From: Rhodococcus sp. ARC_M6
GTDB taxonomy: Bacteria; Actinomycetota; Actinomycetes; Mycobacteriales; Mycobacteriaceae
Direction of reading: 5' to 3'
Assembly (NCBI RefSeq): GCF_022810305.1
Contig: NZ_JALGQH010000024.1
Location: forward strand, 28,941-92,940
DNA length: 64,000 nucleotides
Shown here piece after piece: positions 34,577-42,746 of the stretch. A program made the translations under genes and the position numbers. How positions within the stretch are numbered: position 1 is the stretch's first letter; each line of letters begins with the position of its first letter. The notes under the pieces were generated by a model. The model ran no database searches. It worked only from the letters and a program-made list of their open reading frames with translations, and was not told the DNA's origin.

Positions 34577-35266
34577 CTATAGATCGCAATCAAGATGGGT
34601 TGCAGCCCTTATATGGGCTGTGGCGGTGTCTTCGATGCGGGTTGCGAGGTCGATATCTTCGCGTAGGGAGGCGGATGCGTGGGCAGCTCCGAGGGTGCCA
34701 GCGCACAGGGTCCATGCGAGGCGGTGCGTGGTGGGGGTGTCGTTAAATTCGCCGTCGGTGATGGCTGTTTCGATGATGTCGCTGATGGCGTCGACCCAGT
34801 GTGCGAATGCTGCGCCGTTGTTGATGGTGGGTTCGCAGGTGAGTTTCATGCCGGCTCGCAGGTTGGTGTTCTCGGTGACCTGACGTGCGAGGGAGATGAA
34901 GATCGCTGCGAGCTTCTCCCCTGCCGTGCTGCTCGAACCGGGCAACGATGCTTCGCTGATGGTTTCGGCGAGGGTGTGGTTCCAGTCCGAGATGAGGTGT
35001 TCGGCGATCGCTTCTTTGGATGGGAAGTGGTAGTACATCGCGCCTTTGGCGAATTTTCCGGTGTGGGTGATGGTGTTCATGCTGGTGTGGCCGTATCCGT
35101 CGGTGTCGAAATGACGGGCGGCGACGGTGATGATCGCTTCGCGTGTTCGCACTGCGCGGTCCTGCATTGCCGAGTTCTTGCTGCCGGGGATGCGCCCGAT
35201 CCGAGGTCGGGTTGGCGTGGCGGCAGTGCTTTCCGGAGTGGCTGCCGGTTCGTTGGGGCTGTTCAC
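34577..35266 (-). CDS. TetR regulator, autoregulator-receptor (ScbR/ArpA) type
   Basis: A 229-residue TetR protein. The DNA-binding domain reads RAVRTREAIITVAARHFDTDGYGHTSMNTI...KGAMYYHFPSKEAIAEHL, the pattern of gamma-butyrolactone receptor-type regulators. GTG 35266 overlaps the stop of the upstream TetR gene by 4 nt and follows AAGGAG; an earlier in-frame start would overlap that gene further. The N-terminus has a ~35-residue Pro/Thr-rich extension. It probably senses a small diffusible or hydrophobic ligand and controls plasmid genes nearby. Confidence 0.82.
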   Translation of the reverse strand: MNSPNEPAATPESTAATPTRPRIGRIPGSKNSAMQDRAVRTREAIITVAARHFDTDGYGHTSMNTITHTGKFAKGAMYYHFPSKEAIAEHLISDWNHTLAETISEASLPGSSSTAGEKLAAIFISLARQVTENTNLRAGMKLTCEPTINNGAAFAHWVDAISDIIETAITDGEFNDTPTTHRLAWTLCAGTLGAAHASASLREDIDLATRIEDTATAHIRAATHLDCDL

Positions 35267-35931
35267 AGGGATGCTCCTTCGACCATGCGTACGGCGGCCG
35301 GGGCGGTTCCGCGCCACATCAGCAGCAGATCGTCGACTCGTTTGGTGATGGTGTCGTTTTCGTCGAGGCTAGCGGCAACCTGTACAGCGCCGACGAATCC
35401 GGCGCAGAGAGTGTCTGTGAGCCTGGACATGCTTTCGGCGCAGTCGAGGGTTCCGGAACGTATTGCGTCGACGACGATCGGGGTAATCGCGTCGGTCCAC
35501 GCTTCGTAGGTGGCGCACGCATCACTGAGCGATTTGTCGACGGACAGGATGAGTCCAGCTCGGGTGATCGCTTCGGTTTGGGTACGGCGGGCGAGTTCGC
35601 GGTAGATCATGATCACTTGCCGATCGGCGGGTTGACCTGTCGCTGCGGCCTTCCCCACTGTCTCCGAGACGACGTTCTCCCAGCGATGCAGCATTTCTTG
35701 GGCGATGGATTCTTTCTTCGAGAAGTGGAAATACATCGCGCCTTTGGTGGTCTCGGAGATCGCCAGGATGTCGTTGATGCTGGTGCCCGCGTACCCGGTT
35801 TGGCCGAACAGGGTGGCGGACACCTCGAGGATCGCTTCTCGGGTGATTTTCGCTCGTGGCTGCATAGGTGCTCGGCCGGTTTTACCGTGGTCGATGCCTT
35901 CGGATCGGTCGGTATGATTGTTCATGGTCAC
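35263..35931 (-). CDS. second TetR regulator, autoregulator-receptor type
   Basis: A 222-residue TetR protein with the domain QPRAKITREAILEVSATLFGQTGYAGTSINDI...KGAMYFHFSKKESIAQEML. It is paralogous to the downstream regulator, sharing the KGAMYFHF recognition-helix end. The start is GTG 35931 or ATG 35925; no strong ribosome binding site separates them. The two genes overlap by 4 nt and so are co-expressed, suggesting a heteromeric or two-tier ligand switch. Both are on the same strand as DUF2637 and ParA. Confidence 0.82.
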   Translation of the reverse strand: MTMNNHTDRSEGIDHGKTGRAPMQPRAKITREAILEVSATLFGQTGYAGTSINDILAISETTKGAMYFHFSKKESIAQEMLHRWENVVSETVGKAAATGQPADRQVIMIYRELARRTQTEAITRAGLILSVDKSLSDACATYEAWTDAITPIVVDAIRSGTLDCAESMSRLTDTLCAGFVGAVQVAASLDENDTITKRVDDLLLMWRGTAPAAVRMVEGASL

Positions 35932-36008
35932 AGGTGCTTTCTGTGGTCATCGGCCCTGACGGTGTTCGTAGCACTGTCGGGGCCACCCCTTTTATTGGTG
36001 TGTGTGGG

Positions 36009-37103
36009 TCAAACGGTGGTGAGTTCGCTGCGCATCGGGTTCTCGGCGGCTCGCAGGTCGGGCAATGGTGGACTGTCGAAGCCTGCTCCTCGGGCTGCGG
36101 TATCGAATTTCTCGTACCGTCGCCATGCGGTCGATGTCGCGACAGGCGGCTTCGATTCCAGAGCGATGGTCTCCCACGTGAGGTTCGGGTTTGTCAGCTT
36201 GCGGACCGCTGTGTCTTTGACGTTCTTCGCGAGATTCGACCGGGCGATGAAGGCCATGAGGTCGTCTATGTCGGCATCCGTGTCGCCCTGCGCTTCTTCG
36301 GCGTTGCGGCGGTCTGGGAACTCCGTAGCGGAGTCTTGGGGGTCGAGGATCTCGTCGAGGTCGTTCATCGTTTCGTCCACGGAAAACGGCTCCGCAAAGT
36401 CCGCAATAACGTCGTGCGGGTCGGTCTGCGCCTCCGCTGTTGCGGTGGCCTCGTTGCGTTCCGCTTCTAGTTGTTCCGCGATATTTCGGGCAACCCGATC
36501 GCGGAGGCGAGGGTTTCGGATCGGCCCCCAGGCTGCGGTCAGATCAGATGCAGCAGTCTTTGCATCCTCACTGTCGGTGGCACTTTCGACGATCGCACGG
36601 TAGGCGGCGTAGGCCATTCCGACTGCCTTCACCAAGATCGTGATTCCGTGTGTGAACGCCAAGACCAGGGCCGGCGGAATGATCGCTATGGCCGCTGCAA
36701 TGGCCGGCGCCAGTGGAATGAACCCGAGGTCTCCCCCACCGTCGATCGACTCCTGTGCGGCGATTGCTGCGTGATAGGCGTGGTAAGCGTTTCCGAGAAT
36801 GCTGATCACGACGACGCTGACTGCAAGCGCTATGTAGAAGCCTCGGTCGCGCTTGTTCATGTTGAGCTTGCTGATGATGACGATGGCGATGGTGGCGCCG
36901 AGGATTGCACTGTCGACGATCGCCGGGAAAATCCAGGTCAGGTGTTCGGGGATCAGCGCTTGCCGTGCAAGGTCTCGTTGCACGGCGAAGGAAAGTACGA
37001 ATGCGCCGGTGGTGATACCGAGCGCAATGACGATCGCGAGTGCGAGTGCAGCAAGCAATGCGCCTAGCTGAACACGGGCAGCTCTGAGGCTAAAGTCGTT
37101 CAT
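36009..37103 (-). CDS. DUF2637 membrane protein (plasmid spread-type)
   Basis: A 364-residue protein. ATG 37103 is chosen because the conserved part starts there; the open frame runs much further upstream without protein-like content. Residues ~8-130 hold four hydrophobic segments (for example QLGALLAALALAIVIALG and IALAVSVVVISILGN), the DUF2637 layout. The acidic C-terminal half ends in a helical region with a likely HTH (NLTWETIALESKPPVATSTAW). Relatives occur on actinomycete conjugative plasmids next to partition and transfer genes, where spread (Spd) functions are suspected. Its upstream flank is occupied by an IS110 element. Confidence 0.75.
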   Translation of the reverse strand: MNDFSLRAARVQLGALLAALALAIVIALGITTGAFVLSFAVQRDLARQALIPEHLTWIFPAIVDSAILGATIAIVIISKLNMNKRDRGFYIALAVSVVVISILGNAYHAYHAAIAAQESIDGGGDLGFIPLAPAIAAAIAIIPPALVLAFTHGITILVKAVGMAYAAYRAIVESATDSEDAKTAASDLTAAWGPIRNPRLRDRVARNIAEQLEAERNEATATAEAQTDPHDVIADFAEPFSVDETMNDLDEILDPQDSATEFPDRRNAEEAQGDTDADIDDLMAFIARSNLAKNVKDTAVRKLTNPNLTWETIALESKPPVATSTAWRRYEKFDTAARGAGFDSPPLPDLRAAENPMRSELTTV

Positions 37104-37476
37104 GATCGGGTTTTTCCTAATTGGTGTGTAGAAGCACGGACCGACGGAGCGGTAACGCTCACGCTGCTCTGGTGTTTCTGCGGGTGCACTGCCCGGCGGA
37201 CTCCAGGGTTTTCCCGGCGCATGCGACGCCTTCTGGAAGAGAGGCAGCGCCGGGCGGTGCACCTTCTGGCGTGGTGAGATGTCGTGGTACGAGCCCGCCG
37301 CAGGGGTGATCTCTTCTTCTGTGTTCCCGAGCCGTGAGCTCTTCGGCAGATCGAGTGCCCTGCGGTGCGCTGGTGTCACGAACGGCTGGTGAGATGACGG
37401 ACCGTCGAGTCCTGCAATTAGGTCGCCGCGTGCACCACACGGGTTCGCAACCTGCACATCGAGATTGGGAGGCGCG
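37104..37476. other. left flank and leader of IS110 element
   Basis: About 370 bases separate the DUF2637 start from the IS110 transposase. No gene is seen. IS110 elements lack strong inverted ends but have long non-coding ends; in some relatives these encode a bridge RNA that guides target choice, so part of this stretch probably belongs to the element. GTGAGATGTC occurs here at 37274-37283 and again right of the transposase at 38719-38728. Confidence 0.4.
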
Positions 37477-38706
37477 GTGGGACTGTACTGCGGAATCGAT
37501 TGGGCCGAAAACCATCACGACTTCGCGATCCTCGACGACCTGGGTGACGTCGTGCGCCGCGGACGCGTCAGCAACGACGCCGTCGGGTTCGCCCGACTGC
37601 TCGAGGCGTTCGCCGAAGCCGGCGACACCGCCCAGGATCTGATCCCGGTCGGGATCGAAACCGATCACGGCCTGTGGATCGCCGCGCTCCGTGCGAGTGG
37701 CCGGGTCATCTACCCGATCAATCCGCTGGCCGCCTCGCGGTACCGGTCCCGGCATTCGGTGTCCGGATCGAAATCCGATTCCGCCGACGCGGTCATGCTG
37801 GCGAACATCGTGCGCACCGACGCCGGCGCACACCGTCCGTTGCCGGCCGACACCGACACTGCGCTGGCCATTCGGGTTCTTGCCCGCGCCCAACAGGACG
37901 CCGTCTGGTCTCGGCAACGCTTCCAAAACGAGATCCGCTCGCTCCTCAAGGAGTACTACCCAGCAGCTCTGGTCGCGTTTCAGTCTCTCGAAGACGGATT
38001 GACCCGCCCCGATGCCCGCAGCGTGCTCGCTGCCGCTCCGACTCCGACCGCAGCTGCCGCGTTGACCCGGCCCCAACTTCGGGCGGCGCTCAAGAGGGCC
38101 GGACGTTCCCGATACATCGACCGCGACGTCGAACGGTTGCGGGGCATCATGCGCGCCCCGGAGCTTCGCCAGCCACCGCAAATCGAAGCGGCGATGGGAA
38201 TCAGCCTGATGACGTTGCTGCAGCAATTCGATGCCGCCTGCGCAGCTGCCGAGACCCTCGCCGAACACGTCAGCGTGCTCTTCGCCGAGCACCCGGATGC
38301 GAAGATCATCACCAGCTTCCCCGGGCTCGGCACACTCGCCGGAGCCCGAGTACTCGCCGAGATCGGTGACGACCGCACCCGATTCGTCACCGCCCGCGGC
38401 CTCAAGGCGTACGCCGGCGCCGCCCCGATCACCCGCGCCAGCGGGAAGAAAACCTTCGTCCTGCACCGGCACGTCAAGAACCGGAGACTGGCTGCAGCGG
38501 GAACAATCTGGGCATTCAGCGCCCTCCAAGCATCCCCCGGAGCCAGACGGCATTTCGACGCTCGCCGCGCTGGCGGAGATTGGAACCATCAAGCTCAACG
38601 ACATCTGTTCAACCGATTCCTCGGCCAACTCCACCACTGCCTCACCACCCGCGAACTCTTCGACGAACTGCACGCATTCCCACCTCCCCTACCGATCGCG
38701 GCTTGA
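37477..38706 (+). CDS. IS110-family transposase (DEDD)
   Basis: A 409-residue transposase. The N-terminal RuvC-like DEDD domain starts LYCGIDWAENHHDFAILD, with acidic residues again in VGIETDHG and SKSDSADAVMLANI. The C-terminal transposase_20 domain contains SFPGLGTLAGARVLAEIGD and a catalytic Ser region. GTG 37477 follows GGGAGG; TTG 37465 is an alternative. The reading frame appears intact. The element splits what was probably one minus-strand run from ParA to the TetR genes. Confidence 0.9.
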   Translation: MGLYCGIDWAENHHDFAILDDLGDVVRRGRVSNDAVGFARLLEAFAEAGDTAQDLIPVGIETDHGLWIAALRASGRVIYPINPLAASRYRSRHSVSGSKSDSADAVMLANIVRTDAGAHRPLPADTDTALAIRVLARAQQDAVWSRQRFQNEIRSLLKEYYPAALVAFQSLEDGLTRPDARSVLAAAPTPTAAAALTRPQLRAALKRAGRSRYIDRDVERLRGIMRAPELRQPPQIEAAMGISLMTLLQQFDAACAAAETLAEHVSVLFAEHPDAKIITSFPGLGTLAGARVLAEIGDDRTRFVTARGLKAYAGAAPITRASGKKTFVLHRHVKNRRLAAAGTIWAFSALQASPGARRHFDARRAGGDWNHQAQRHLFNRFLGQLHHCLTTRELFDELHAFPPPLPIAA

Positions 38707-38811
38707 CTCCTACACCCCGTGAGATGTCTTTCAGCGGGGTTCCCGGTCTGGAGCCTCGTCGGGTGCATCCGGCGGGGCTCCCTTTGCGTTTCAGATCAAT
38801 CTGCGCGCTCG

Positions 38812-39099
38812 TTATCGGGTGCTGCGTCCGTGCTTTTTGTAGTGTTCGGGGTAGGTCGACTGAATTGCCTGCTCGATGATCGAACGGATGCTGTGCCCAG
38901 TTTCGTCTTCGACGGCGTCGATAGTTTCCCGGAAGCTCAAGCCGAGCCTGGTCGAGAACTGGATGACGGGTTCGGCCTTTTCCTTCTTCGGGCGCCCTAC
39001 CGGCCGGCGTGCGGCTGGAACCTCTGCCGAATCGACAGCCTCGTCGACGGCCGGACGCGGCCCTCTCCGTGGGGCACTGAGGTCAGGTTCTGTGCTCAT
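38812..39099 (-). CDS. small ParB-like partition partner
   Basis: A 95-residue protein. The N-terminal ~35 residues are Pro/Arg-rich and disordered (ending GRPKKEKAEP). The C-terminal part, VIQFSTRLGLSFRETIDAVEDETGHSIRSIIEQAI, has the strand-helix-helix pattern of ribbon-helix-helix DNA-binding proteins. It lies 130 bases downstream of parA on the same strand, the place of a ParG/CopG-type centromere-binding partner. Repeats in the gap between the genes may be its binding sites. AAGGA precedes ATG 39099. Confidence 0.7.
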   Translation of the reverse strand: MSTEPDLSAPRRGPRPAVDEAVDSAEVPAARRPVGRPKKEKAEPVIQFSTRLGLSFRETIDAVEDETGHSIRSIIEQAIQSTYPEHYKKHGRSTR

Positions 39100-39228
39100 T
39101 AGTTCATTCCTTCGTTCGGTAACTCATGAGTTCATGCATTGCTGCATTCGTTACGTAACTCACGCATGAGTTAGTGCATTCACTCATTATTGCACGCGTG
39201 CATGAATTAATTAAGTCAACTCGTGCAC
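39100..39228. repeat. short repeats between parA and its partner gene
   Basis: This AT-richer gap is built of imperfect repeats of ACTCATG, TGCATT and GTTAATGAATGC words in both orientations, e.g. ACTCATGAGTTCATGCATT and GTGCACTCATGCGTTAAT. The same words recur upstream of parA at 40003-40075. Such iterated sites on both sides of a parA gene suggest a partition site (parC/parS-like) that doubles as operator. The exact unit length could not be fixed by eye. Confidence 0.6.
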
Positions 39229-40002
39229 TCATGCGTTAATGAATGCGGAAAATATCTGCTGGTAAGCGGCCAAAACCGGCTCACCCTTGTCGAATTTTCC
39301 GTACCACTCGCCGGTCATTCGCGACTGGTCGACGATGGTGCGATTCGGAATGATTGGTGTGAGAACGAGGCCCGTTTCCCTCAGTCGCTCCAGCGCTTTC
39401 ACTGACACTTTCGTCATCACCGTCTCCTTGACGGCGCCGACGACAATGCCTGCCTCGGTGAGACGGCAGGGGGCACCAATCGCTTCGCGGCTTTTGCGGA
39501 ACTTTGCGACGGACTCTTGCGCGCCTTCGACACCGTCGATGCCGTCTTGATTCGCGGTTGCGGCGTAGATGACCTTGTCGCTGGCGGCGAGCGCATTTTG
39601 CGTGAGCGTTCCGCCTTGGCGGTTAGGGCAGTCGATGATGCGGATTTCCGCTGTGTGCCCTTCCAATGCCGTTGCGAGCCTCAGTTCGGCGTGATCTTCA
39701 TAGTCCCTCTCACGGTTCGACAGTGACCTCGAGGACGGAATGATGCGCAGATTGTCGTCCCACCCGCTGTCGATGGCGAGATCTTCGGCCCACCCTTCCG
39801 GGTTTTCGTCGGCCAGGATCGCGCCCACGTGCTGCCACGATTCCTCGGGATAGCTGCCGATCCATTTAGTGGCCGCACCTCGGGGATCTAGGTCGATGAG
39901 AGTGGTCTTGACCCCGGAGAGGGCAGCCACCATCGCAAGGGAGACCGCGGTTGTCGTCTTGGTGACGCCGCCGGCCTCGCTGTACACCATGATTGTCGTC
40001 AT
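39229..40002 (-). CDS. parA: ParA-family partition ATPase
   Basis: A 257-residue ATPase. The P-loop is SEAGGVTKTTTAVSLA near the N-terminus; the usual signature Lys of KGGxxKTT is Ala here, as in other actinobacterial plasmid ParA proteins. The second motif is TTLIDLDPRGAA and the third IIDCPNRQGG. There is no N-terminal HTH, so it belongs to the small (type Ib-like) ParA class, in which the partner protein does the repression. No clear ribosome binding site precedes ATG 40002, which lies in the repeat region; translation may be leaderless. Confidence 0.88.
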   Translation of the reverse strand: MTTIMVYSEAGGVTKTTTAVSLAMVAALSGVKTTLIDLDPRGAATKWIGSYPEESWQHVGAILADENPEGWAEDLAIDSGWDDNLRIIPSSRSLSNRERDYEDHAELRLATALEGHTAEIRIIDCPNRQGGTLTQNALAASDKVIYAATANQDGIDGVEGAQESVAKFRKSREAIGAPCRLTEAGIVVGAVKETVMTKVSVKALERLRETGLVLTPIIPNRTIVDQSRMTGEWYGKFDKGEPVLAAYQQIFSAFINA

Positions 40003-40075
40003 GCATGAATGCTAGCACTAATGCGTTAACTCTGTCTGTAGTTAATGAGTGCATGCATGCATTAATTAATGAATC
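40003..40075. repeat. repeat array upstream of parA
   Basis: Just upstream of the parA start, GCATGAATGCTAGCAC, AATGCGTTAACTC, GTTAATGAGTGCATG and CATGCATTAATTAATG repeat the ATGCATTAA/GTTAATG words found between parA and its partner gene. The array overlaps the presumed parA promoter and start, so binding here would couple partition to autoregulation. Confidence 0.6.
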
Positions 40076-40317
40076 GTCGTCAACTTGGTTCGATTACGGC
40101 AACACCGCTGGTGAGAGAGTTTTGCGGCACGCCGCACTTCTGTTCCCACAAGACTGTAATTCCAGGCAGAGACGCAAAAAGCGCAAAATGTCGAGGTTCC
40201 CTAGCTTTGTCTTCCCGCACTACATTTAGCCTTGCACGCGACAGGGACGACGTTCCTCGCCGCCGCCGCCAGGGGACATTGAGCACCGCCCACTCAGCAT
40301 CGCGTAGACCCAGGAAA
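40076..40317. other. gap between replication and partition genes
   Basis: These 242 bases between the end of the replication gene and the repeat array contain no supported gene and no clear iterons. Frames crossing here lack start sites. Confidence 0.4.
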
Positions 40318-42210
40318 TCAAGCTGCAAGCACACTCTTCGGCGACTGGTAATCGGTGACGATGCGTCGAGCTGCGGCGTAGTCGGCGCGGCCGCCGATGG
40401 TGGGGAAGCGGCCGTAGCGCCCTCGCGGTGTTGTTTCGATTGGCAGGGCGACGGATCCGGATGCGTACCTTCGGGGACCGCTACGTTTCTTTCCACGGCT
40501 ACGCCGCCACTCCAGCTCGTCGGTCCACCAGGCGAATAGCTCGCGCTCCGTCACGTGACGTAAGGCTCGGGTTGCAAGCACCCCTGAGACGCCTATTTGC
40601 TGAGCCGCTGTGTGGAGTTGAAGCCGACGAGTCTGGGCTGTGGACCGCGATGTCGGGAGTAGGTGGAGCCGCGCAAACGCCTTCTTTGCCGCTTCCACTG
40701 TCCTGTGTGAGTACCCGGTAGCTGCCGCAAGACCAGGTGTGTCGTCAATCCCAGAGATCAGGTGCAGGTGGATTCGAGCGTAGGCAGGGCCTAATCCGGG
40801 GGCAGGTGTCCAGAGGTCGTGGGCGTGGTGAGCGAGGAGCGTGTCCGACGGGGGCGGGCCGGGGGCGTGTTCCACTTGTGTTGCACCTGTGCAGTACTCA
40901 GCGGGGGGTGGATTGAGCTTCCATGTTGCACCGGCGGTTCCAGAACCTGCCTGGACCTGACTGACCCACGCTGCCGCTTCGAGTGCCCTCATCCTTCTGG
41001 AAATGGTCGATGCGTCCAAGCCTGTGGCATGGGCTAGTCGCCGGCAGTCAATGTCCAGGGTCGTGGTCCGGGCTGTGCGCGCGAGCTGAACCAATGCATG
41101 GAGAATCCGTTCGTCGCTCGGGCCACCTGGACGCGCGAACGCCGCCGAGTGCCGGTGCAGGGTGTCCACGATCGTGTCCAGCTGAGCATCGAGCTCGTCC
41201 CACGCGGCCGAATCGACGTTGACCACTGAAGGAGCGAACACCGCGGCCGCTTCGATTGCACGAGACCAATGTTTGGCAAGTGTGAAGCTGTGACCGGCGT
41301 TCTTGTCTTCATGGAGGCGGATCAGCCCTGGTGCGGTCAGGGCTGCCTCGACGTCTTTAAGGGTGCGGCCGGCGCGAGCCATCCCGAGGAGAATGCTGAA
41401 GGCAACGGTGCTGCGGTCGCGGTCGTTGCTGAGCGGGGTTGCCATGAGAAGCCTCGTCCGCGCTGACAGCGAGCGCCTTGGACGGTCCAGACGAGGCCCA
41501 TCGGCGGACTCGATGATCCGGATCGGTGTCGACCGGTTAGCGGCGCCGGATAGAGCAGTGGAGTGGGGGTGCCTGGCTAGGAGCCAACCGATGACATCGG
41601 AGGGGGTTCCGGGGCGCATGGCTGCCAGCGCCTCGGAGAGCGCGTGACCACGTAGGGAGGGGAGTGCATACCCTCCTGCTCTGTGTGGAGCACCTGGTCC
41701 TCGGACCGCACCTGTGACCGGATTGCACAGCGGGCTGATGTCGAGACTGGGATAGTGCGCGCTCAGCGCGTGGGCAAGCGTCTTCACGTCGCCCGGTTGG
41801 GTCGCCTCGCTGAGGGAAACCCAGAGATGTTGTCCGCCAGTCGGTCCCGACGTCGTGCGGAGGTGTCGTACTCCGAGTTCGGTCAGTTCGTGTGCCAGGC
41901 GGTCGGCGTCTGCAAGTGCCACGCCCGGACCGTGCGTGGCGGTATCGAAATCGAATGCCAGAAGCTTGTATTGATTGTTCGAATCGGCCAGGTGAAGCGC
42001 CCATGGAACATTCGGCGGCGCCGTCGGTGCGACGACTGTTGCGCTGTAGTCGTGGGTGCTGGTCGGGTCGATACGAAGGCGAGTCCGCGGTGACATCCAC
42101 ATCGCAGCCGCGTACAGGTTCGTCAGGAGCGCGTCGTCATGATCGACGACACGCAGATTGATCGTAGAAATTTGATCAGGGCATGAGTTACCCTGAGACA
42201 TGTCCTCCAA
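40318..42210 (-). CDS. AEP primase / HTH replication initiation protein
   Basis: A 630-residue protein. Residues ~90-190 carry archaeo-eukaryotic primase-type motifs: the acidic pair in LLAFDFDTATHG and the sxH-type element in TSGPTGGQHLWVSL. The C-terminal half has winged-helix-like regions (RRLAHATGLDASTISRRMRALEAAAW and ATGYSHRTVEAAKKAF). The combination, next to parA, suggests the replication initiator/primase of the plasmid. TTG 42210 has GGAGGG at good spacing; ATG 42201 is the alternative. No Rep box iterons were recognised, so the origin is not located. Confidence 0.68.
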   Translation of the reverse strand: MEDMSQGNSCPDQISTINLRVVDHDDALLTNLYAAAMWMSPRTRLRIDPTSTHDYSATVVAPTAPPNVPWALHLADSNNQYKLLAFDFDTATHGPGVALADADRLAHELTELGVRHLRTTSGPTGGQHLWVSLSEATQPGDVKTLAHALSAHYPSLDISPLCNPVTGAVRGPGAPHRAGGYALPSLRGHALSEALAAMRPGTPSDVIGWLLARHPHSTALSGAANRSTPIRIIESADGPRLDRPRRSLSARTRLLMATPLSNDRDRSTVAFSILLGMARAGRTLKDVEAALTAPGLIRLHEDKNAGHSFTLAKHWSRAIEAAAVFAPSVVNVDSAAWDELDAQLDTIVDTLHRHSAAFARPGGPSDERILHALVQLARTARTTTLDIDCRRLAHATGLDASTISRRMRALEAAAWVSQVQAGSGTAGATWKLNPPPAEYCTGATQVEHAPGPPPSDTLLAHHAHDLWTPAPGLGPAYARIHLHLISGIDDTPGLAAATGYSHRTVEAAKKAFARLHLLPTSRSTAQTRRLQLHTAAQQIGVSGVLATRALRHVTERELFAWWTDELEWRRSRGKKRSGPRRYASGSVALPIETTPRGRYGRFPTIGGRADYAAARRIVTDYQSPKSVLAA

Positions 42211-42284
42211 GACAAGTCCCTCCGGGGATTAGCAGCACCGCTGAGAAACGAGCTGGTAACTCGAATCTCACTAACTTCGATCAA

Positions 42285-42312
42285 CCCTCGGCCTAGCTCG
42301 CCGGGGGTTTTT
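42285..42312 (+). terminator. orphan rho-independent terminator
   Basis: CCCTCGGC (42285-42292) pairs with GCCGGGGG (42300-42307) around the loop CTAGCTC and is followed by TTTTTC. The T-run is on the plus strand only. No plus-strand gene ends here: 40003-42284 is coded on the minus strand. It therefore probably ends a short plus-strand RNA that is antisense to the leader of the replication gene. Confidence 0.65.
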
Positions 42313-42393
42313 CAATTCTCAGCTAATAAGCGGCACCACAGAGGTTGTGGCAGTCAGTGAGTCAGACTTGGTGAGGTCTGATCACGGGCGCTT

Positions 42394-42588
42394 TTATGCA
42401 GAGATCGGCAGCACCCCCTGGCGAAGCTCTTCGGCGAGTTCGGGACGTCCAGCGTCCAAGCAAATGAGATCGGATATGTAGACGCTCACTGAGGAACAAC
42501 CGCGTGCGGCAGCGAGCGCCTCGACGTCAACGCGAGCCGGGACGCGTGCTTTGTACTCACCGCGCTCGCCCTTGCTTCTGCGACCCAT
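42394..42588 (-). CDS. small ribbon-helix-helix-like protein
   Basis: A 64-residue protein from ATG 42588, which has GGAAGGAAG upstream. Arg/Lys-rich start, then ARVPARVDVEALAAARGCSSVSVYISDLI, a strand-helix pattern like the small CopG/RHH proteins. It lies upstream of and on the same strand as the replication gene, separated from it by the orphan terminator region. A CopG-like copy-number role is possible, but nothing proves it. Confidence 0.55.
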   Translation of the reverse strand: MGRRSKGERGEYKARVPARVDVEALAAARGCSSVSVYISDLICLDAGRPELAEELRQGVLPISA

Positions 42589-42746
42589 CGCAATCTTCCT
42601 TCCGCCAGACACTTCGTTTTCTGGGACAGTTACGATGGTGCAGCACTCACGCCCCGCTGGGGGTTCGACACGCCGTAGACGTATCAACAAAATCTATCAT
42701 CGTAGATTTTAGCTGCACGATCTGAGGATCAGCGGGAGAGTCTTCG

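Noticed and set aside
37159..38673. Long minus-strand open frame (504 codons) opposite the IS110 transposase
   Set aside because: Antisense shadow of an unmistakable transposase, with no homology-like pattern.
37274..38728. 10-base repeat GTGAGATGTC on both sides of the IS110 transposase as a target duplication
   Set aside because: IS110 elements usually make no such duplication and a similar GTGAGATG also occurs at 37388; it may be chance or part of the element's ends.
39100..40075. Repeat words around parA as a CRISPR array
   Set aside because: The repeats are short, imperfect, in both orientations and without regular spacers or cas genes.
42220..42275. tRNA-like text (GGGGATTAGC ... CTCGAATCTC) upstream of the replication gene
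   Set aside because: Acceptor, D and anticodon stems cannot be paired into a cloverleaf; only a short T-arm-like piece is present.
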